Source: Macrostomum hystrix
Taxonomy: Eukaryota; Platyhelminthes; Macrostomidae
Length of the DNA: 64,000 nucleotides
Direction: 5' to 3'
NCBI GenBank assembly: GCA_950097015.1
Contig: CATNEN010000003.1
Span: 5,317,501 to 5,381,500 of the forward strand
Part shown: positions 38,930-51,500 of the stretch, one piece after another
How positions within the stretch are numbered: the stretch's first letter is position 1
Layout of the letters: the number at the start of each line of letters is the position of its first letter
Position numbers and translations under genes: made by a program
Notes under the pieces: model-generated
Told to the model about the DNA's origin: nothing
The model's database searches: none
What the model saw: only the letters and a program-made list of their open reading frames with translations

Positions 38930-40594
38930 TCAAACCGAGTGTTCTCCCTGGCCCGGCAGTCGGCCTATCAGCAAATCCTCGTTGGCTTCGGCGACCGTCT
39001 CGGTCGGAGCTCTTGTGCCCTTCAGCTTGCCGCTGTACACCAAGAACCCGACGCACGCACCGGCGTAGATTGCCGCCGAGACGGCCAGCAGCACGAGGCC
39101 GGGCCCGCAGTGCCAGTCCTGTAGGCCGACTATCTGGACTGTCGACGAAGCCAAGGTCGCTGGACTGCCAGTGAATTTCTTGGCCGAATGACCGGCTCTC
39201 AGGCTTCGAGTGTAGATGTCAATGCAGAGAATCAGGCAGATGGCTGGTTAAGAAATAAAATAACGAGTTTTCTTAGTTTTTTTTAGGTAAAAAATCTGGA
39301 GTTGTAGACTAGTGGTTAGAGCGTCGGACGCCCGACTTGAAGGTCGGGGGTTCGATTCCTGACTCCACCACTGGAACAATTTTTGTCCTTTAGCAAGACA
39401 CTCAACTTTTAATTGATTGAGTTCACCAGGTGTTAAATGGGTTCCAGCATTAGCTGTGTAATTGAGGGTGGGTGTGGCATCCCCCCAGTCCATGGACTGA
39501 AAAACAGTACGCTGCCTTCAGATGCGCCGCGCAATAGCTGCGGCTGTTCTGTCGGCTGCACATTTGACACAATCGGGCAAGGTGTAATTAATTATATTTA
39601 TTTTTATTATCTAGGAAAGTTGACTTATTTCCGATATGTATCGAAAAATGCGAATCAGATCAACACTGACTTGTCAGCCCGTGGAGTGCAGCGGCGGCTC
39701 TCTTGAAGGTGTAGCGCGGATTGACCAGCGAATAGAAGGCGAACAGGTGCGAAAGCAGCATCAGCAGGCAGCTGATGGATAGGAAGGACACGCAAGTCTG
39801 CAGCAAAGCTGGCGGAATTGCAATCGTTGAACGGGTTTAACTGTGCGTTTTCAAAGAACAATTTTCTTGAACCATGAATTATTATCTACCAATTATCTCC
39901 AGGGGTTAGCAAAATAGGCGATCCGCCGGTCGGATGCACCCTGCAGCTAAGTCAAGGGTAATTATCTACCCATCTATAATTTTTATCTACCCACCAATTA
40001 GATTATTATGTACTCGTACCTAGAATAATTCTCAAACCAAATATACCCAACTACGATAATATACTATAAAACCACTAAAGCCTTTGATAGTTAACACTTA
40101 GCTGTATACCCCATACAGCTTTGACAAATAGGTTTTTAAATCATTCGCTACAATAGACTCACAAACAATGGCCTTATCAGCTGGTGTTGTCAGCCCGTCT
40201 TCAAACAGAAAAGCTACAGTTTCTAGTCGATCTGTGCTCGGATCTGAGAAAGTATGGCATTATTAGGCTAAACTGATTTCAATGCGTAATCATTATTTAA
40301 GCCTAAATTCTCACCCACACAATCCACTCGCCAGAGTCCCTGATAGCAGTTCAGCACCATAGCTGTCCTGCTAGTCGTTGTCCTGGCATCATTGATTGCA
40401 GCCGCAGTCGGCTTGGCTCTCAGCTGCAGGCTCAGCCCAGCCCATCGGTTGCTGAAGGCGGCACCCGCTGTGCAAATTGTGGCCAACACCGTGGCTAGAG
40501 CGGCAACTGTGAGGGGTCGATTTCGTCGACGAATCGCCGAACTGAGCAGGCGACGCCAGAATGACCCTGGCTGCTGCTGTTGCTCCTGTTGCAT
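38930..40594 (-). CDS. Four-TM claudin/PMP22-like protein, 4 exons
   Basis: Minus-strand exons 40315-40594, 40163-40243, 39671-39808 and 38930-39243 join cleanly, all phase 1, giving 270 residues. TM1 lies at about 28-47. A first extracellular loop with W51 and C83-Y-Q-G-L-W88 followed by C92 matches the W-GLW-C signature of the claudin/PMP22/CACNG superfamily. TM2 is LLQTCVSFLSISCLLMLLSH, TM3 CLILCIDIY and TM4 GLVLLAVSAAIYAGACVGF, then a short acidic tail. Such proteins sit at cell contacts or act as membrane channel partners. Oddities: a glutamine-rich start, an extra residue between GLW and Cys, and no second loop Cys after it. Other four-TM relatives (clarin, TMEM114-type) are possible. 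Intron 3 holds a SINE. Confidence 0.8.
39294..39610 (+). mobile_element. SINE-A copy 3, best preserved, tRNA-Ser-like head
   Basis: The head has an A-box-like TAGTGGTTAGAGCGTCGGA, an anticodon arm CCCGACTTGAAGGTCGGG (Ser-UGA-like) and a B box GGGTTCGATTCC ending CTCCACCA. A body with GTCCTTTAGCAAGACACTCA, TGTTAAATGGGTTCCAGCAT, CAGTCCATGGACTGAA and a TAATTATATTTATTTTTATT tail follows. About 315 bp, in intron 3 of the claudin-like gene, opposite strand. Confidence 0.92.
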
Positions 40595-40603
40595 TGTACT
40601 GAT

Positions 40604-43109
40604 ATTTTATTAGACGAATATCTTGCTTTCTCTAGCTACAATCCTAATAGAAAAGGTATGATTCTCTTGCGTGAGCAGAGAGCTATAGATGCCTGGCTGA
40701 TGGCCCAGTTACATATTTTTATACAGTTTTTGGCAAGTTGCTTTGCAGTCCAATCAAATCTTCCCGGCCAATCAGATCGCGTGGATTCTAAGAAAGACAT
40801 CAAGCTAGGTATGCTGCAGCTACTTCACCAAAAATAGGAAGTAGAAAAAACGAATATCAAAATCTGTATTAGTTTCAAGTCTTTTGAGACACCTGAGTCG
40901 CACTGGATTGAGTCAAAGTAGAGAAATATATCGCTATATTTCTTCACCTAAATGAAGATCACTGAACCTGATTTGTAGCAAAATTATTTTCGTGCTTAAA
41001 GACGATATTTTTCATTAACTAGATTAGCTTGATTACATCTCAAACTCCTAAATTGAGAACCAAAAATATACTACACCGGCATAAAAAAGTAAAATGCGCG
41101 ATTGAGAAGACGGTGACAGATGAGATGGAAGAGAAAAGACAGAGGGGGTGAGTCACGAGAGAGAGATATTACAGGGGAGTGATGAGGCAATGATATTACA
41201 GACTGCAGAGAGAGATTAGAGAGAGGAGATGAGACGGAGAGATGAGACAAGCGGAGAGATAAGACTGGAGAGAGATGAGACAAGCGTTAGTTTGAAGACT
41301 GGAGAGAGATGAGACAGGCTAGGAGAGATGAGACTAGAGAAGATAATACTCCAGAGATGAGAAAAGGGGAAAGATAAAACGGGAGTCATGAGATGATAGT
41401 GAGTACAGATGATAGTGAGAAATGAGACGCAGGCTAGTCGAAACAGGAGATAAGACGCGATATGAGACAGCAGCTGAAGAGACGATTAATAATAGGCGTA
41501 GGTGTAGGTGGCGTAGGTGGGCCAAAGTTGCAAACTCTGAAGGGTATACATTGTGTACTAACTTGAAATGACGAACGTGTCAAATAAAGTGTTCGCGCGT
41601 GTCACCACTGCATCATTTTAGTGACGGGAATATAACTGATTCATGGGTCACGCGATAGTTTGAGATGTAAACACAACACGTAACAATGTGCATTTATCAT
41701 TTCATGATCATGCATCACATGTTATTTGTCAATACTCTCGTATACCTGTCGAATGCACGTGCGTGATACAGCTAGAGTCTATCATGACAACATCGACTAT
41801 TTGTGTAAGCCTTAGTAAACATATATACAAAAGCAAGGGTTAATTAGTGATGATGACAGCTTGTCAGTATAGTTGTCGTTCCTATTATTTACGAGCTAAA
41901 ACTGGTCTTTGCAGTAGAAGTATAATTACAGACAAACAGTAGAGTTGAAATAGCCTATCTGCAGCTGAGAGAAAGTTAGAAATATTTTAGCCTACGTCAC
42001 AGAAGCTGGCTCACTGCATTATTTAGATTACATATTCTCTCAACTTATAACATGGATTATGATATAATTAAATTGGGATTTTAAGATGCGAATCACAATA
42101 TTAACTTATTATGCACGACGTGGGGCAAATTCAATAATAATATATGGATGCGTATCATCAATAAGGCTTGAAGCAACGTGACTTAAAGAATGTCACAGCC
42201 TCACAAAAAGTAGGCCTTTTCTGTATAATTATAGCTCGTCTGAAGGCAGAATATTCTTTTGTCTAAAAAATTCCTTTGCATACAGCGTTTCTGCTTTAAG
42301 AACTGGACAAAAAAAGATGTACATGTAACAGCCAACGACTCTATCTGGCAATTTTTGAGAACCCTTCTTATCGAACATTTATATTGAGTTCAATCATGAA
42401 CACGATGAACTGATCTGGTCAACAATTGATTTAAGACAATTAAAGAGTATATATTTTCAAATTATAGGCCAACAAATAATTCTTTAACTTTATGCAACAA
42501 TCTATGTATGCATATATTGTAGATTTGAATTAACTTTAAAATCAATTCAATTGGAGGAAAATCATTAATTCAATTATACTACTATTAGTAAGAGTTTAAC
42601 AGTCACTTGATAAGGGCACCAAAAACGCCGTTGGAATTGCATCATGATCGCGTATGCAAGGGATTCTGTAATAACCAAGAGGTCAGTAGTTCGTTTCCCA
42701 CCCTAGGTATCCAAAAACAGTGAATTTATTGTTGATTAAATAAATGTTGCAGCATTAAAGGCAGAAAATTTAAAATATTGCAACGAAACCATTAGTATTG
42801 TAACGAAAATCACTTTAAAATAAGGAACATTATTATAAAAATTCTAAATAAGAAATGGATACTACTTACGTCATAAATACGAGTAATTATTAAGCCAGGG
42901 TCAAGTTTAATTCATAGATATATCATCATCGCATAGATACATCGTTAGCAAGCAGTCCAAAGTTAGACCCTAGCAGCCGAAGTGGCAGAGCCGTAAATGC
43001 GATGGCCTCTCGCATCCGATTGGTATGTTTCCAGCGTTCGGCTGTTTCTTTTTCTGGAAACACCGCAGATTCCAACTGGAATCACCCAAAGAAACATCCC
43101 AATTTTTAG
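40604..43109. other. Intergenic region, AT-rich, no gene seen
   Basis: 2.5 kb of mostly unique AT-rich DNA apart from the purine-rich stretch noted separately. TACGAGTA occurs at 42878. No coding exon could be supported. Confidence 0.5.
41090..41490. repeat. Degenerate purine-rich GAGAGATGAGAC repeat
   Basis: Irregular units around GGAGAGATGAGACAAGC over 400 bp, an old and decayed array. Confidence 0.75.
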
Positions 43110-43375
43110 CGGGTCATTTGGGTCGCAGCAGCGAAGAGAAGGATTGGGGGATTGTCGTGTAATTTACACTCTTGAGGGCCAACCTCCAAGGCACAGTGAC
43201 GGTGTAAACTGCCTGGCGATGAGAAAGTCGGGGCAGATGTACACGCCCTGCGCGCGATTGCTCAGGAGTCAGCGAAATGGGCAGAATTGCCTCCTCGCTG
43301 GTAGCAGGTCTAGTGCCACCAAACAATGTGCCATTGCCCCGCAGCCCTCCTGCAATTACTATTATTTATTCTCAG
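43110..43375 (+). mobile_element. SINE-B copy 2
   Basis: Lacks a clear tRNA head but has the full body: GTCGTGTAATTTACACTCTT, CAACCTCCAAGGCACAGTGA, ACTGCCTGGCGATGAGAAAG, GGGGCAGATGTACACG, GCTCAGGAGTCAGCGAAATG, GGCAGAATTGCCTCCTCGCT. The 3' end is CCTGCAATTACTATTATT, which resembles the end of the copy at 51113. Confidence 0.88.
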
Positions 43376-43535
43376 GCAAATGTTCAATGCTGAATGATAA
43401 CATGCTGCAAGTTCATCATGATCAGTAAGTACTGTTAGAGAATAATACGATACACTTATAGTCGTCTTACTTTAGACTGCTGCCGAGGCACAAGAAATTT
43501 AAACGGTCATTGTATTCAACTAAATTGTATGTTTA

Positions 43536-45140
43536 CTATTGTTCATTGCCTGTGAGTTCCAAGATGATTTTACGAGCGCGCTCGATACCATTAGAAGCCA
43601 AATTATTACCTGGACTTGGCAATTGTTTAGAAACCAAATCCAATCGGTTAGCGCAGGCCAATTTCAGCAGAATTTGTTCAATGGTTGAGCAACGCGAAAC
43701 ATTGCGCGGCGATAGGGCATTGTTGTTTAAAGCGTCCGAAGACAAACGGTCAAGAGTGAGCCAGCCACCAGAATTGGCAGCTTGAGACAGCTCCGACTGT
43801 AGCATTAGCAATTGTGGCGCAAGAGTTTCAGTCTCAGCTGCTGGACTCTGTTTTGCTGGTGTGGAGGGCGGACTAACACCTGCCGATGGCAACAGGTTCA
43901 AGTTTTTACGATGCTTGGTACCATTTGGATGATCCCTTAAAGCCTGATCACCACTTATGCTTATATTGCAGAGTTCACAAAAGTATTGACTCTTGGTAGG
44001 ATTTTTCACGACAATGTAACGGTCTTGGGTGCTGCTATTGAGCACAGTAGTTGTACCGGAGGCTGAAGCAACGGTTGTTACAGTCTCATCTGATGCAATA
44101 AAACCAGTTTGATTAGTTGCCAAGTCGGCTGCTGCGGCACCAGAAGAGTTCTGTTGCATGGAATACTTCTTTTTGTGCTGTGAGCCACTCAAATGTTTCT
44201 GATAATTGTCATCTCCAGATATTTGCACATTGCAGATGTCACAAAAAAATAGCGCCTGTTTTGCACCATTATCAAGTGCAAGTGCTTTTTGGTGCCGCTG
44301 TCCACTCAAATGTGTTTGCCAATTATCTGGCCCACCTGGCACAGAACAAACGCAAGTGTTACAGAAGCTGGCTTGTGGCTGCAGCTGCAGTGATGATTGT
44401 GGCTGCTGCAGTGATGGTTGTGGCTGCTGCAGTGATGGTTGTGGCTGCTGCAGTGATGGTTGTGGATGCTGCAGTGATGGTTGTGGCTGCTGCAGTGATG
44501 CTTGTGGCTGCTGCAGTGATGGTTGTGGATGCTGCAGTGATGGTTGTGGCTGCTGCAGTGATGCTTGTGGCTGCTGCAGTGATGGTTGTGGCTGCTGCAG
44601 TGATAGTTGTGGCTGCTGCAGTGATGGTTGTGGCTGCTGCAGTGATGGTTGTGGCTGCTGCAGTGATGGTTGTGGCTGCTGCAGTGATGCTTGTGGCTGC
44701 TGCAGTGATGGTTGTGGCTGCTGCAGTGATGGTTGTGGCAGCTGCAGTGATGGTTGTGGCTGCTGCAGTGATGGTTGTGGCTGCTGCAGTGATGGTTGTG
44801 GCTGCTGCAGTGATGGTTGTGGCTGCTGCAGTGATGGTTGTGGCTGCTGCAGTGATGGTTGTGGCTGCTGCAGTGATGCTTGTGACTGCTGCAGTGATGG
44901 TTGTGGCTGCTGCAGTGATGGTTGTGGCTGCTGCAGTGATGGTTGTGACGAATTCTGTCGATATTGCTGTGTCTGCTGCTGCTGATGCAGGTATTGCTGA
45001 GATGGCTGTAGCTTTTGCTGCTCCTCTTCGATTATTTTCACTTTGTTCAGGTGCTTTTTTCCAATATTATGTTGCTCGAGAGCCTCTCGACAACTGCACG
45101 ATACGTGACAAATCTCACATATGAATTTTGAGTCGGCCAT
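43536..45140 (-). CDS. Four-finger U1-type C2H2 zinc-finger protein with PQPSLQQ array
   Basis: Intron-free coding exon of 534 residues. Four matrin/U1-type fingers (C-x2-C, x12-13, H-x5-H): about residues 8-30 (CEICHVSC...HNIGKKH), 260-285 (CNTCVCS...HLSGQRH), 300-327 (CDICNVQ...HLSGSQH) and 385-410 (CELCNIS...HPNGTKH). This finger class typically binds dsRNA or structured nucleic acid, as in ZNF346/ZNF385. Between fingers 1 and 2 lie a Gln-rich segment and about 27 copies of PQPSLQQ encoded by a 21-bp DNA repeat. A TTG lies two codons upstream, but the ATG at 45140 is preceded within 37 nt by acceptor CGCCTTGCAG. The C-terminal about 120 residues are Ser/Ala/Leu-rich. Exact orthology is unclear. 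Confidence 0.85.
   Translation of the reverse strand: MADSKFICEICHVSCSCREALEQHNIGKKHLNKVKIIEEEQQKLQPSQQYLHQQQQTQQYRQNSSQPSLQQPQPSLQQPQPSLQQSQASLQQPQPSLQQPQPSLQQPQPSLQQPQPSLQQPQPSLQQPQPSLQLPQPSLQQPQPSLQQPQASLQQPQPSLQQPQPSLQQPQPSLQQPQLSLQQPQPSLQQPQASLQQPQPSLQHPQPSLQQPQASLQQPQPSLQHPQPSLQQPQPSLQQPQPSLQQPQSSLQLQPQASFCNTCVCSVPGGPDNWQTHLSGQRHQKALALDNGAKQALFFCDICNVQISGDDNYQKHLSGSQHKKKYSMQQNSSGAAAADLATNQTGFIASDETVTTVASASGTTTVLNSSTQDRYIVVKNPTKSQYFCELCNISISGDQALRDHPNGTKHRKNLNLLPSAGVSPPSTPAKQSPAAETETLAPQLLMLQSELSQAANSGGWLTLDRLSSDALNNNALSPRNVSRCSTIEQILLKLACANRLDLVSKQLPSPGNNLASNGIERARKIILELTGNEQ
44385..44950 (-). repeat. 21-bp coding minisatellite (PQPSLQQ)
   Basis: About 27 units, read on the plus strand as GGCTGCTGCAGTGATGGTTG plus T. 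Substitutions are mostly conservative (A for P, H for Q, L for P), and no unit breaks the frame. Confidence 0.95.
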
Positions 45141-45284
45141 GGACAAAGTCTGCTTGGCGTTGATTATGTTTTAAATTCTGCAAGGCGAAAATTGGGTAAC
45201 TATAAAAACAAAATAAATGAACATAAAAGACTACCTACTTTTTGTGTAACGTAGAAAAAAATCGGATACAAAAAACTGTCGGAT

Positions 45285-45622
45285 GGCTGTGCGCCATCAT
45301 TTGGTGACACTAGACCCGCAGCCAGCGAGGAGGCAATTCTGCCCATTTTGCTGACTCCTGAGCACACACGCACACAGATACTGTACGCAGGCACACACTC
45401 ACACAGGGTGTGTACATCTGCCCTGACTTTCTCATCGTCAGGCAGTGTACACTCTCACTGTGCCTTGGAGGTTGGCCCTCAAGGGCGTAAATTGCACGAC
45501 AAGCCCACAAGCCTTCTCTCTGCGGCTGCGCCCCAAATGAATGTGGCCTCGCCAAGGAATCGAGCTTAGGGACCTGAGGGATAAAGGCGACTGCGCTAAT
45601 CGCACTGCGACTCAGCCTCACA
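45285..45622 (-). mobile_element. SINE-B copy 3, with tRNA-like head
   Basis: Minus strand: the head contains GCAGTGCGATTAGCGCAGTC and B-box-like AGCTCGATTCC. The body AGAGAAGGCTTGTGGGCTTG, TGTACACTGCCTGACGATGA, CAGGGCAGATGTACACACC and GCTCAGGAGTCAGCAAAATG follows. Located just upstream of the zinc-finger gene. Confidence 0.9.
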
Positions 45623-46337
45623 AACTCATATAGAATCGTATTGAGTCTAAAAAAATCTATATAAAGCAGATAAAAAATATGGAACTATTGACACTCGCGT
45701 TTTATTAAAGTCTAGCTATTATACAATCAATTTATTAAACTAACCATATTGACAAGCTAGTGATAATAAAAAGTGAAAAAACGGAAACCGGATGCAAAAT
45801 GTCGGCGCGATAAACCCGAAACCATGTTGCGCATGGGAGAATTTCCGAATTTCGCTGTCCTTCTGATGCAAAAAAATAAACAATGTTTTGACAGCAAAAT
45901 GCTAAGTTAATCGTAGCTTTATCGTTAAAAGTTATTTATGCTAATATTGATAAAACTGCTTAAAAGGCGTTTGGATAATTTAAAACGATAAAAGCTTGGT
46001 TAAAAATATTTATCTTTTTTAGCTTTATGATCTATCTACGAGTAACTACTGTTAGTAGCAATACGCAAAGAAAAAAGTTATGACTCTAACTAATGAAAAA
46101 TTTAGTCTATATAAATTTTATAATGTATTTTAATGAACCAATTCTTTTATTTATAGCATGATTATGTTTAACTAAGCAAAAAAGTAAAGTACACTATGAC
46201 TAAAAAGTAACAAAAGTTCGTGTAAAATATGACAAACATAATCTTCAAAAAGATGGTATTGACAAAAAATTGGCTCAAACTGTTAACCAAATATCATTCC
46301 TTAATTTCGGATAACAAAGAACGAAAAAAAAACTAAA
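45623..46337. other. AT-rich spacer, no gene seen
   Basis: Unique, low GC. TACGAGTA at 46037. Confidence 0.5.
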
Positions 46338-48385
46338 TTATAGCTGCGGTTCCTGCTACGATTCTAGCTGCGGTTCCTTCTACGATTCTAGCTGCGGTTC
46401 CTGCTACGATTCTAGCTGCAGATCCCGCTACGATTCTCGTTGCAGATCCCGCTACGATTCTAGCTACGATCTTACTACGATTCTAGCTACGGATCTTGCT
46501 ACGATTCTAGCTACGATTCTAGCTACGGATCTTGCTACGATTCTAGCTGCAGATCTTGCTACGATTCTAGCTGCTGATCTTGCTACGATTCTAGCTGCAG
46601 ATCTTGCTACGATTCTAGCTACGATTCTAGCTACGGATCTTGCTACGATTCTAGCTACGGATCCTGCTACGATTCTAGCTGCAGATCTTGCTACGATTCT
46701 AGCTGCTGATCTTGCTACGATTCTAGCTGCAGATCTTGCTACGATTCTAGCTGCTGATCTTGCTTTGATTCTAGCTGCAGATCTTGCTACGATTCTAGCT
46801 GCAGATCTTGCTTTGATTCTAGCTGCTGATCTTGCTACGATTCTAGCTGCGACTCCTGCTACGATTCTAGCTGCAGATCCCGCTACGATTCTCGTTGCAG
46901 ATCCCGCTACGATTCTAGCTACGGATCTTACTACGATTCTAGCTACGGATCTTGCTACGATTCTAGCTACGATTCTAGCTACGGATCTTGCTACGATTCT
47001 AGCTGCAGATCTTGCTACGATTCTAGCTGCTGATCTTGCTACGATTCTAGCTGCAGATCTTGCTACGATTCTAGCTACGATTCTAGCTACGGATCTTGCT
47101 ACGATTCTAGCTACGGATCCTGCTACGATTCTAGCTGCAGATCTTGCTACGATTCTAGCTGCTGATCTTGCTACGATTCTAGCTGCAGATCTTGCTACGA
47201 TTCTAGCTGCTGATCTTGCTACGATTCTATCTGCAGATCTTGCTACGATTCTAGCTGCAGATCTTGCTTTGATTCTAGCTGCTGATCTTGCTACGATTCT
47301 AGCTGCAGATCTTGCTACGATTTTAGCTGCAGATCTTGCTACGATTCTAGCTGCGACTCCCGCTACGATTCTAGCTGCGACTCCCGCTACGATTCTAGCT
47401 GCAGATCTTGCTACGATTCTAGCTGCAGATCTTGCTACGATTTTAGCTGCAGATCTTGCTACGATTCTAGCTGCGACTCCCGCTACGATTCTAGCTGCGA
47501 CTCCCGCTACGATTCTAGCTGCAGATCTTGCTACGATTCTAGCTGCAGATCTTGCTTTGATTCTAGCTGCTGATCTTGCTACGATTCTAGCTACGGATCT
47601 TGCTACGATTCTAGCTGCAGATCTTGCTACGATTCTAGCTGCTGATCTTGCTACGATTCTAGCTGCAGATCTTGCTACGATTCTAGCTACGATTCTAGCT
47701 ACGGATCTTGCTACGATTCTAGCTACGGATCCTGCTACGATTCTAGCTGCAGATCCCGCTACGATTCTCGTTGCAGATCCCGCTACGATTCTAGCTACGG
47801 ATCTTGCTACGATTCTAGCTACGGATCTTGCTACGATTCTAGCTACGGATCTTGCTACGATTCTAGCTACGATTCTAGCTACGGATCTTGCTTCGATTCT
47901 AGCTGCGGATCCTGCTACGATTCTAGCTGCGGATCTTGCTTTGATTCTAGCTGCGGATCTTGCTTTGATTCTAGCTGCGGATCTTGCTTTGATTCTAGCT
48001 GCGGATCTTGCTTTGATTCTAGCTGCGGATCTTGCTTTGATTCTAGCTGCTGATCTTGCTTTGATTCTAGCTGCGGATCCTGCTACGATTCTAGCTGCGG
48101 ATCCTGCTACGATTCTAGCTGCGACTCCTGATACGATTCTAGCTGCGACTCCCGCTACGATTCTAGCTGCGGATCCTGCTACGATTCTAGCTGCGACTCC
48201 TGATACGATTCTAGCTGCGACTCCCGCTACGATTCTAGCTGCGACTCCCGCTACGATTCTAGCTGCGACTCCCGCTACGATTCTAGCTGCGGATCCTGCT
48301 ACGATTCTAGCTGCGACTCCTGATACGATTCTAGCTGGAGATCTTGCTACGATTCTAGCTGCGACTCCTGCTACGATTATATCAG
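46338..48385. repeat. 24-bp minisatellite, about 85 copies
   Basis: Unit GATTCTAGCTGCAGATCTTG plus CTAC, with 12-bp deletions (ACGATTCTAGCT doublets) and GACTCC/GATCCC variants. It gives a 548-codon Ala/Thr/Ile/Leu open frame, judged spurious. The same unit recurs at 49945-50494. Confidence 0.98.
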
Positions 48386-48522
48386 ACAGTTTTGTATTTT
48401 ACTATAAGTGATTAGTTTTTGCATTACTTTCTTCTTATATTTAGCACAAGGAAAAAGAACGCAAATGAAATAGCATTGAATATCCAGTTTTTGAGTCGAT
48501 TCTGCCAAAAAAAGATTTCTCG

Positions 48523-51500
48523 TTACTTGCTTTCAGCACCGGCGGCGGGTCCAGTAAAGTGCTTCTTCAATCCCTGCCAGCATTTGTAGTAGTTTTTGTC
48601 TAATCTTTCGCAGGTTCGATTAGCCCAACCTGTAACAGCCAAGCTCAGAGAGGACTCAAACATAAACGACATTGTGCCACCGGCGACACGTTGTGGCGCC
48701 AGGTCAGCGTTTGACGCTTTTTCAAAGCAGTCGGCATCCGGACCATGCGGAGTCATCATGGAGTGCAGGGTGGCCCCGCCGGGCAAGAAGCCCTCCTCCT
48801 TGGCCTCGTAGCTGCCGTAGATGAGGCCCATGAATTCGCTCATGCAGTTGCGGTGATAATAGGGCGGCCGGAATGTGCGCTCTGCGACGCCCCAACGCGG
48901 CGGAAATATCACGAAGTCGCACAGCGCTGTGCCGACCTGTAACAGTACTTATTATACGCTTAATGGATTGAGATTTTTTAACAAGTGAAGGATGGGCGAG
49001 ATTTTTCAATCCTGGGTAGGTTAGACTTATTAAGAAAGCAGAGATTTTGAGACAGGTGAGATTTGTAGACAGATGAGATTTTGAGACAGATGAGATTTTG
49101 AGACAGGTGAGATTTTGAGACAGATGAGATTTTGAGACAGATGAGATTTTGAGAAAGTAGAGATTTTGAGACAGGTGAGATTTTGAGAAAGTAGAGATTT
49201 TGAGAAAGTAGAGATTTTGAGACAGGTGAGATTTTGAGACAGATTAGATTTTGAGAAAGTAGAGATTTTGATAAAGTAGAGATTTTGAGACAGGTGAGAT
49301 TTTGAGACAGGTGAGATTTTGAGACAGGTGAGATTTTGAGACAGGTGAGATTTGGGGACAAGTGAGATTTTGAGACAGGTGAGATTTTGAGACAGGTGAG
49401 ATTTTAAGACAGGTGAGATTTTAAAACGGGTGTTTAAGTTGAGTTTTTGAGACAGTTCGGATGTTTAAAAATGTGGAACTCTAAGAAATTATTCTTTTTC
49501 AACAACGGAAAGGGAATTAATTTACCTTGGCTCCGGGACACGTTAGAACTGTGAATATACTAGGATCCATGTGATCGACAGACACGGAATTGACCACAAC
49601 AAAATTAGCCAAATCGTATTTGTACGGCGCGTAGTTTCCGTGCCAGGCGACAACATCGAACGGAGAATGGCCCTGCTTGGCTGAGAACAGGGCGCCCTGG
49701 TATTTGCCGACAATCTGGAAGCCATCAGAGACCTCCCTATCCTCGTACCAGGCCACGGGAGTTAAAAAATCCCTGGGATTTGCCAGACCATTGGCTCCTA
49801 TTGGGCCGAGGCCTGGCAACACAAAATGATTGCCCCACACTTCCAGGATGTAGCCGCGGCTAGGACCAGATACGTCAACGGAGAACCGAATGCCGTGCTG
49901 GATTACGCATACTTCACGAGGCCGTAACTGCAATACGGGATTCGTACGATTGCTTCGATTCTAGCTGCGGATCTTGCTTTGATTCTAGCTGCTGATCTTG
50001 CTTTGATTCTAGCTGCTGATCTTGCTTTGATTCTAGCTGCTGATCTTGCTTTGATTCTAGCTGCTGATCTTGCTACGATTCTAGCTGCAGATCTTGCTAC
50101 GATTCTAGCTGCTGATCTTGCTACGATTCTAGCTGCTGATCTTGCTTTGATTCTAGCTGCGGATCTTGCTTTGATTCTAGCTGCTGATCTTGCTACGATT
50201 TTAGCTGCTGATCTTGCTACGATTCTAGCTGCTGATCTTGCTACGATTCTAGCTGCTGATCTTGCTTTGATTCTAGCTGCGGATCTTGCTTTGATTCTAG
50301 CTGCTGATCTTGCTACGATTTTAGCTGCTGATCTTGCTACGATTCTAGCTGCTGATCTTGCTACGATTCTAGCTGCTGATCTTGCTACGATTCTAGCTGC
50401 GGATCCTGCTTTGATTCTAGCTGCTGATCTTGCTACGATTCTAGCTGCTGATCTTGCTACGATTCTAGCTGCTGATCTAGCAACGATTCTAGCTGAATAT
50501 CATCTTGCCAAGATGATATTCATCGCACCTGAATCTTGCCCATCTCGGTGGTGATGAGGAGTTCACCCTGCTGCGGCACCAGCAGGAAATCACCGTCCGC
50601 ATTGTAAAACGCCCGGTCCTTCATGCTGGCATTGCAGGCGTAGACGTGAATCGCTGCTCCGTAGCGAGTCTTAGGATCGCCAGCGCCGCATAATGTCGAC
50701 AGGCCATCAACAAAGTCGACGCGCGATTCGCCAACGGCTGGGATGGTGAATGGCAGCCAGCGAAGCTGATTGGGATTCGGCGGTTCGGCATTGAACTCCG
50801 AAGAGAAATGCTTCGGCGCCGAGTCGACTGGGGCGAACGGTTCGTGCAGAGCGCTGGGCCGGATCCTATACAGCCAGACTCTCTCGTTGGACTCGCGTGG
50901 CGCAGTGAACGCCGTGCCAGACAGCTGTTCAGCGTACAGGCCGTATGCGCAGCGCTGCAGATTGTTCTGACCATGCGGCGGTAGAGATCTGGGGCAGCGA
51001 GGATCTTCAGTGGCGAATTCATTGCCAAAACCACTTTGATACTGCAGTAGTGGGGTGGCATAGGAATTCTATTATGACTAATAATATGGTTTGATAGATA
51101 AAGGTTCCATATGGAGAGGCCACATTTAATTGGGGCACAGCAGTAGAGAGAAGGCTTGGGGGCTTGACGATTCAGGCACAATGAAATTGTACACTGCCTG
51201 ACGATGAGAAAGTCAGGGCAGATGCACACACCTATGTGAGTGTGTGCCTGTGTGTGTACAGTATCTGTGTGCATGCTTCCTCAGGAGTCAGTGGCATGAG
51301 CAGAATTGCCTCTTTGAAGGCTGGTTAGGTCCAGTGTCAAAAAAATCATTGAGCAATTGCCTGCAGCCATAGCAATTATTACTATTCTGCTTTTTGCATA
51401 TTTTTCTGTATGGCAAGAGTTATGTAGATAAAGGTGGGTGAGACATTTATTTCAAGTATGGAGGATCAATGGTTTACTGCAGACCTGCAGACATGCTATG

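Noticed and set aside
39300-39372. Functional tRNA gene
   Set aside because: The anticodon arm is off standard geometry, no acceptor stem is evident, and the sequence continues into a body shared with two other loci, so it is a SINE head.
46765-48411. 548-codon Ala/Ile/Leu/Thr frame
   Set aside because: Pure translation of the 24-bp array. The same array also occurs inside an HGD intron, so it is non-coding there.
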